Part shown: piece after piece, positions 63,390 through 64,000 of the stretch | Numbering within the stretch: the first letter of the stretch is position 1 | Layout: every line of letters starts with the position of its first letter | Assembly: GCF_000764305.2 (NCBI RefSeq) | Contig: NW_025934536.1 | Coordinates: forward strand, 496,001 to 560,000 | Length of the DNA: 64,000 nt | Direction of reading: 5' to 3' | DNA from: Hyalella azteca | Lineage: Eukaryota > Arthropoda > Malacostraca > Amphipoda > Hyalellidae | Translations under genes and position numbers: made by a program | The notes under the pieces: model-generated | What the model was told of the DNA's origin: nothing | Seen by the model: the letters and a program-made list of their open reading frames with translations, nothing else | The model's database searches: none

Positions 63390-64000
63390 TTATTTATTGA
63401 TGGATTTCAAGTCGTCCGTTCCACTTATGAATTGTCCAAAGAATTGCTCTGGGCGTAATTCATATTAGATGTGTGTTTCACTGACTAGTGCTGCTGAATA
63501 GAACAAAGAATTGCACTTTCACGTCACGCAAAACCATATTTTTCCCTCAATTCAATAAGTGGTCCCAGTAGCAAGGCCGTACGTATATTGAAGCCAATCA
63601 ATGTCTGGTGCGCTGAGGATCAAAGGATTCGAAGCCATTTTATTTGAGCAGCATTAAACAAACGAGGCATGTAACAGTTCAACGGATTTGATCAATTGAA
63701 GTGTGTCGTTTTGCCTGAATCCGGCAATGTTTGCCGGCCGCACCAGACTCTAATTGATGTAAGTCACTCACCTCACTTTCATATCGTTTGAACTTTTCAG
63801 CGATTTATCAATTGCCATTGATAACTAACGGGCAGGTGGCGAAAACTTGAACATAATTAATCTATTTGCAACATGGCGGTAATTAAATGTTTCAATTGTT
63901 AATATCCAGTCAGCAACGATAAAGGGGGTAAAAGATATCGATTTAATGGCATAGAGATGAAAATAAAGATGTACTAAAAAATTTGTTACGTTTCTAGGAT
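63390..64000. other. No gene or repeat recognised
   Basis: AT-rich single-copy sequence without a convincing open frame. Confidence 0.5.

Overview
The window is eukaryotic nuclear DNA: AT-rich, intron-dense and full of tandem repeats. It holds one recognisable gene, the 3' part of a receptor-type protein tyrosine phosphatase of the LAR family (Drosophila Lar; vertebrate PTPRF/PTPRD/PTPRS), on the + strand from 5914 to the stop codon at 32740-32742. The residue-level likeness to insect Lar, the TTAGG-type telomere-like motifs and the repeat load suggest an arthropod, plausibly a crustacean. The species cannot be fixed from this sequence.

Layout. 1-5640 is intron, with upstream exons (Ig domains and the first fibronectin type III repeats) outside the window. 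5914-18904 carries FN3 repeats 5 to 9 and the membrane-proximal ectodomain. 19281-19507 carries the transmembrane segment. 20797-21130 is the juxtamembrane region, 21678-27102 is the catalytic phosphatase domain D1, and 28548-32742 is the pseudocatalytic domain D2. I place 27 exons by protein continuity, splice phase and GT/AG sites, giving about 1,330 residues. One further exon (most of the first half of the last FN3) is absent: only its 3' end survives, as copies in a minisatellite next to the single ambiguous base 'n' at 16063, so the assembly has probably lost or collapsed it. 32743 to about 34.4 kb is likely 3' UTR. From there to 64000 I recognise no gene; it holds minisatellites, palindromes and small inverted-repeat elements.

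The most unusual feature is how often exon-intron junctions of this gene sit inside local tandem duplications that copy the splice site together with exon sequence. At least fourteen junctions show this (periods 37, 46, about 63, 73, 79, 81, 90, 96, 113, 115, 152 and 154 bp among others). They create arrays of decoy donors or acceptors, and at one site an in-frame alternative donor that would add 21 residues to D2. A six-copy inverted-repeat element lies within a few to about 26 bases of three splice acceptors. A tRNA-derived SINE-like element, three other terminal-inverted-repeat element types and two repeat-built long open frames (49.2-50.1 kb and 62.7-63.4 kb) complete the picture.
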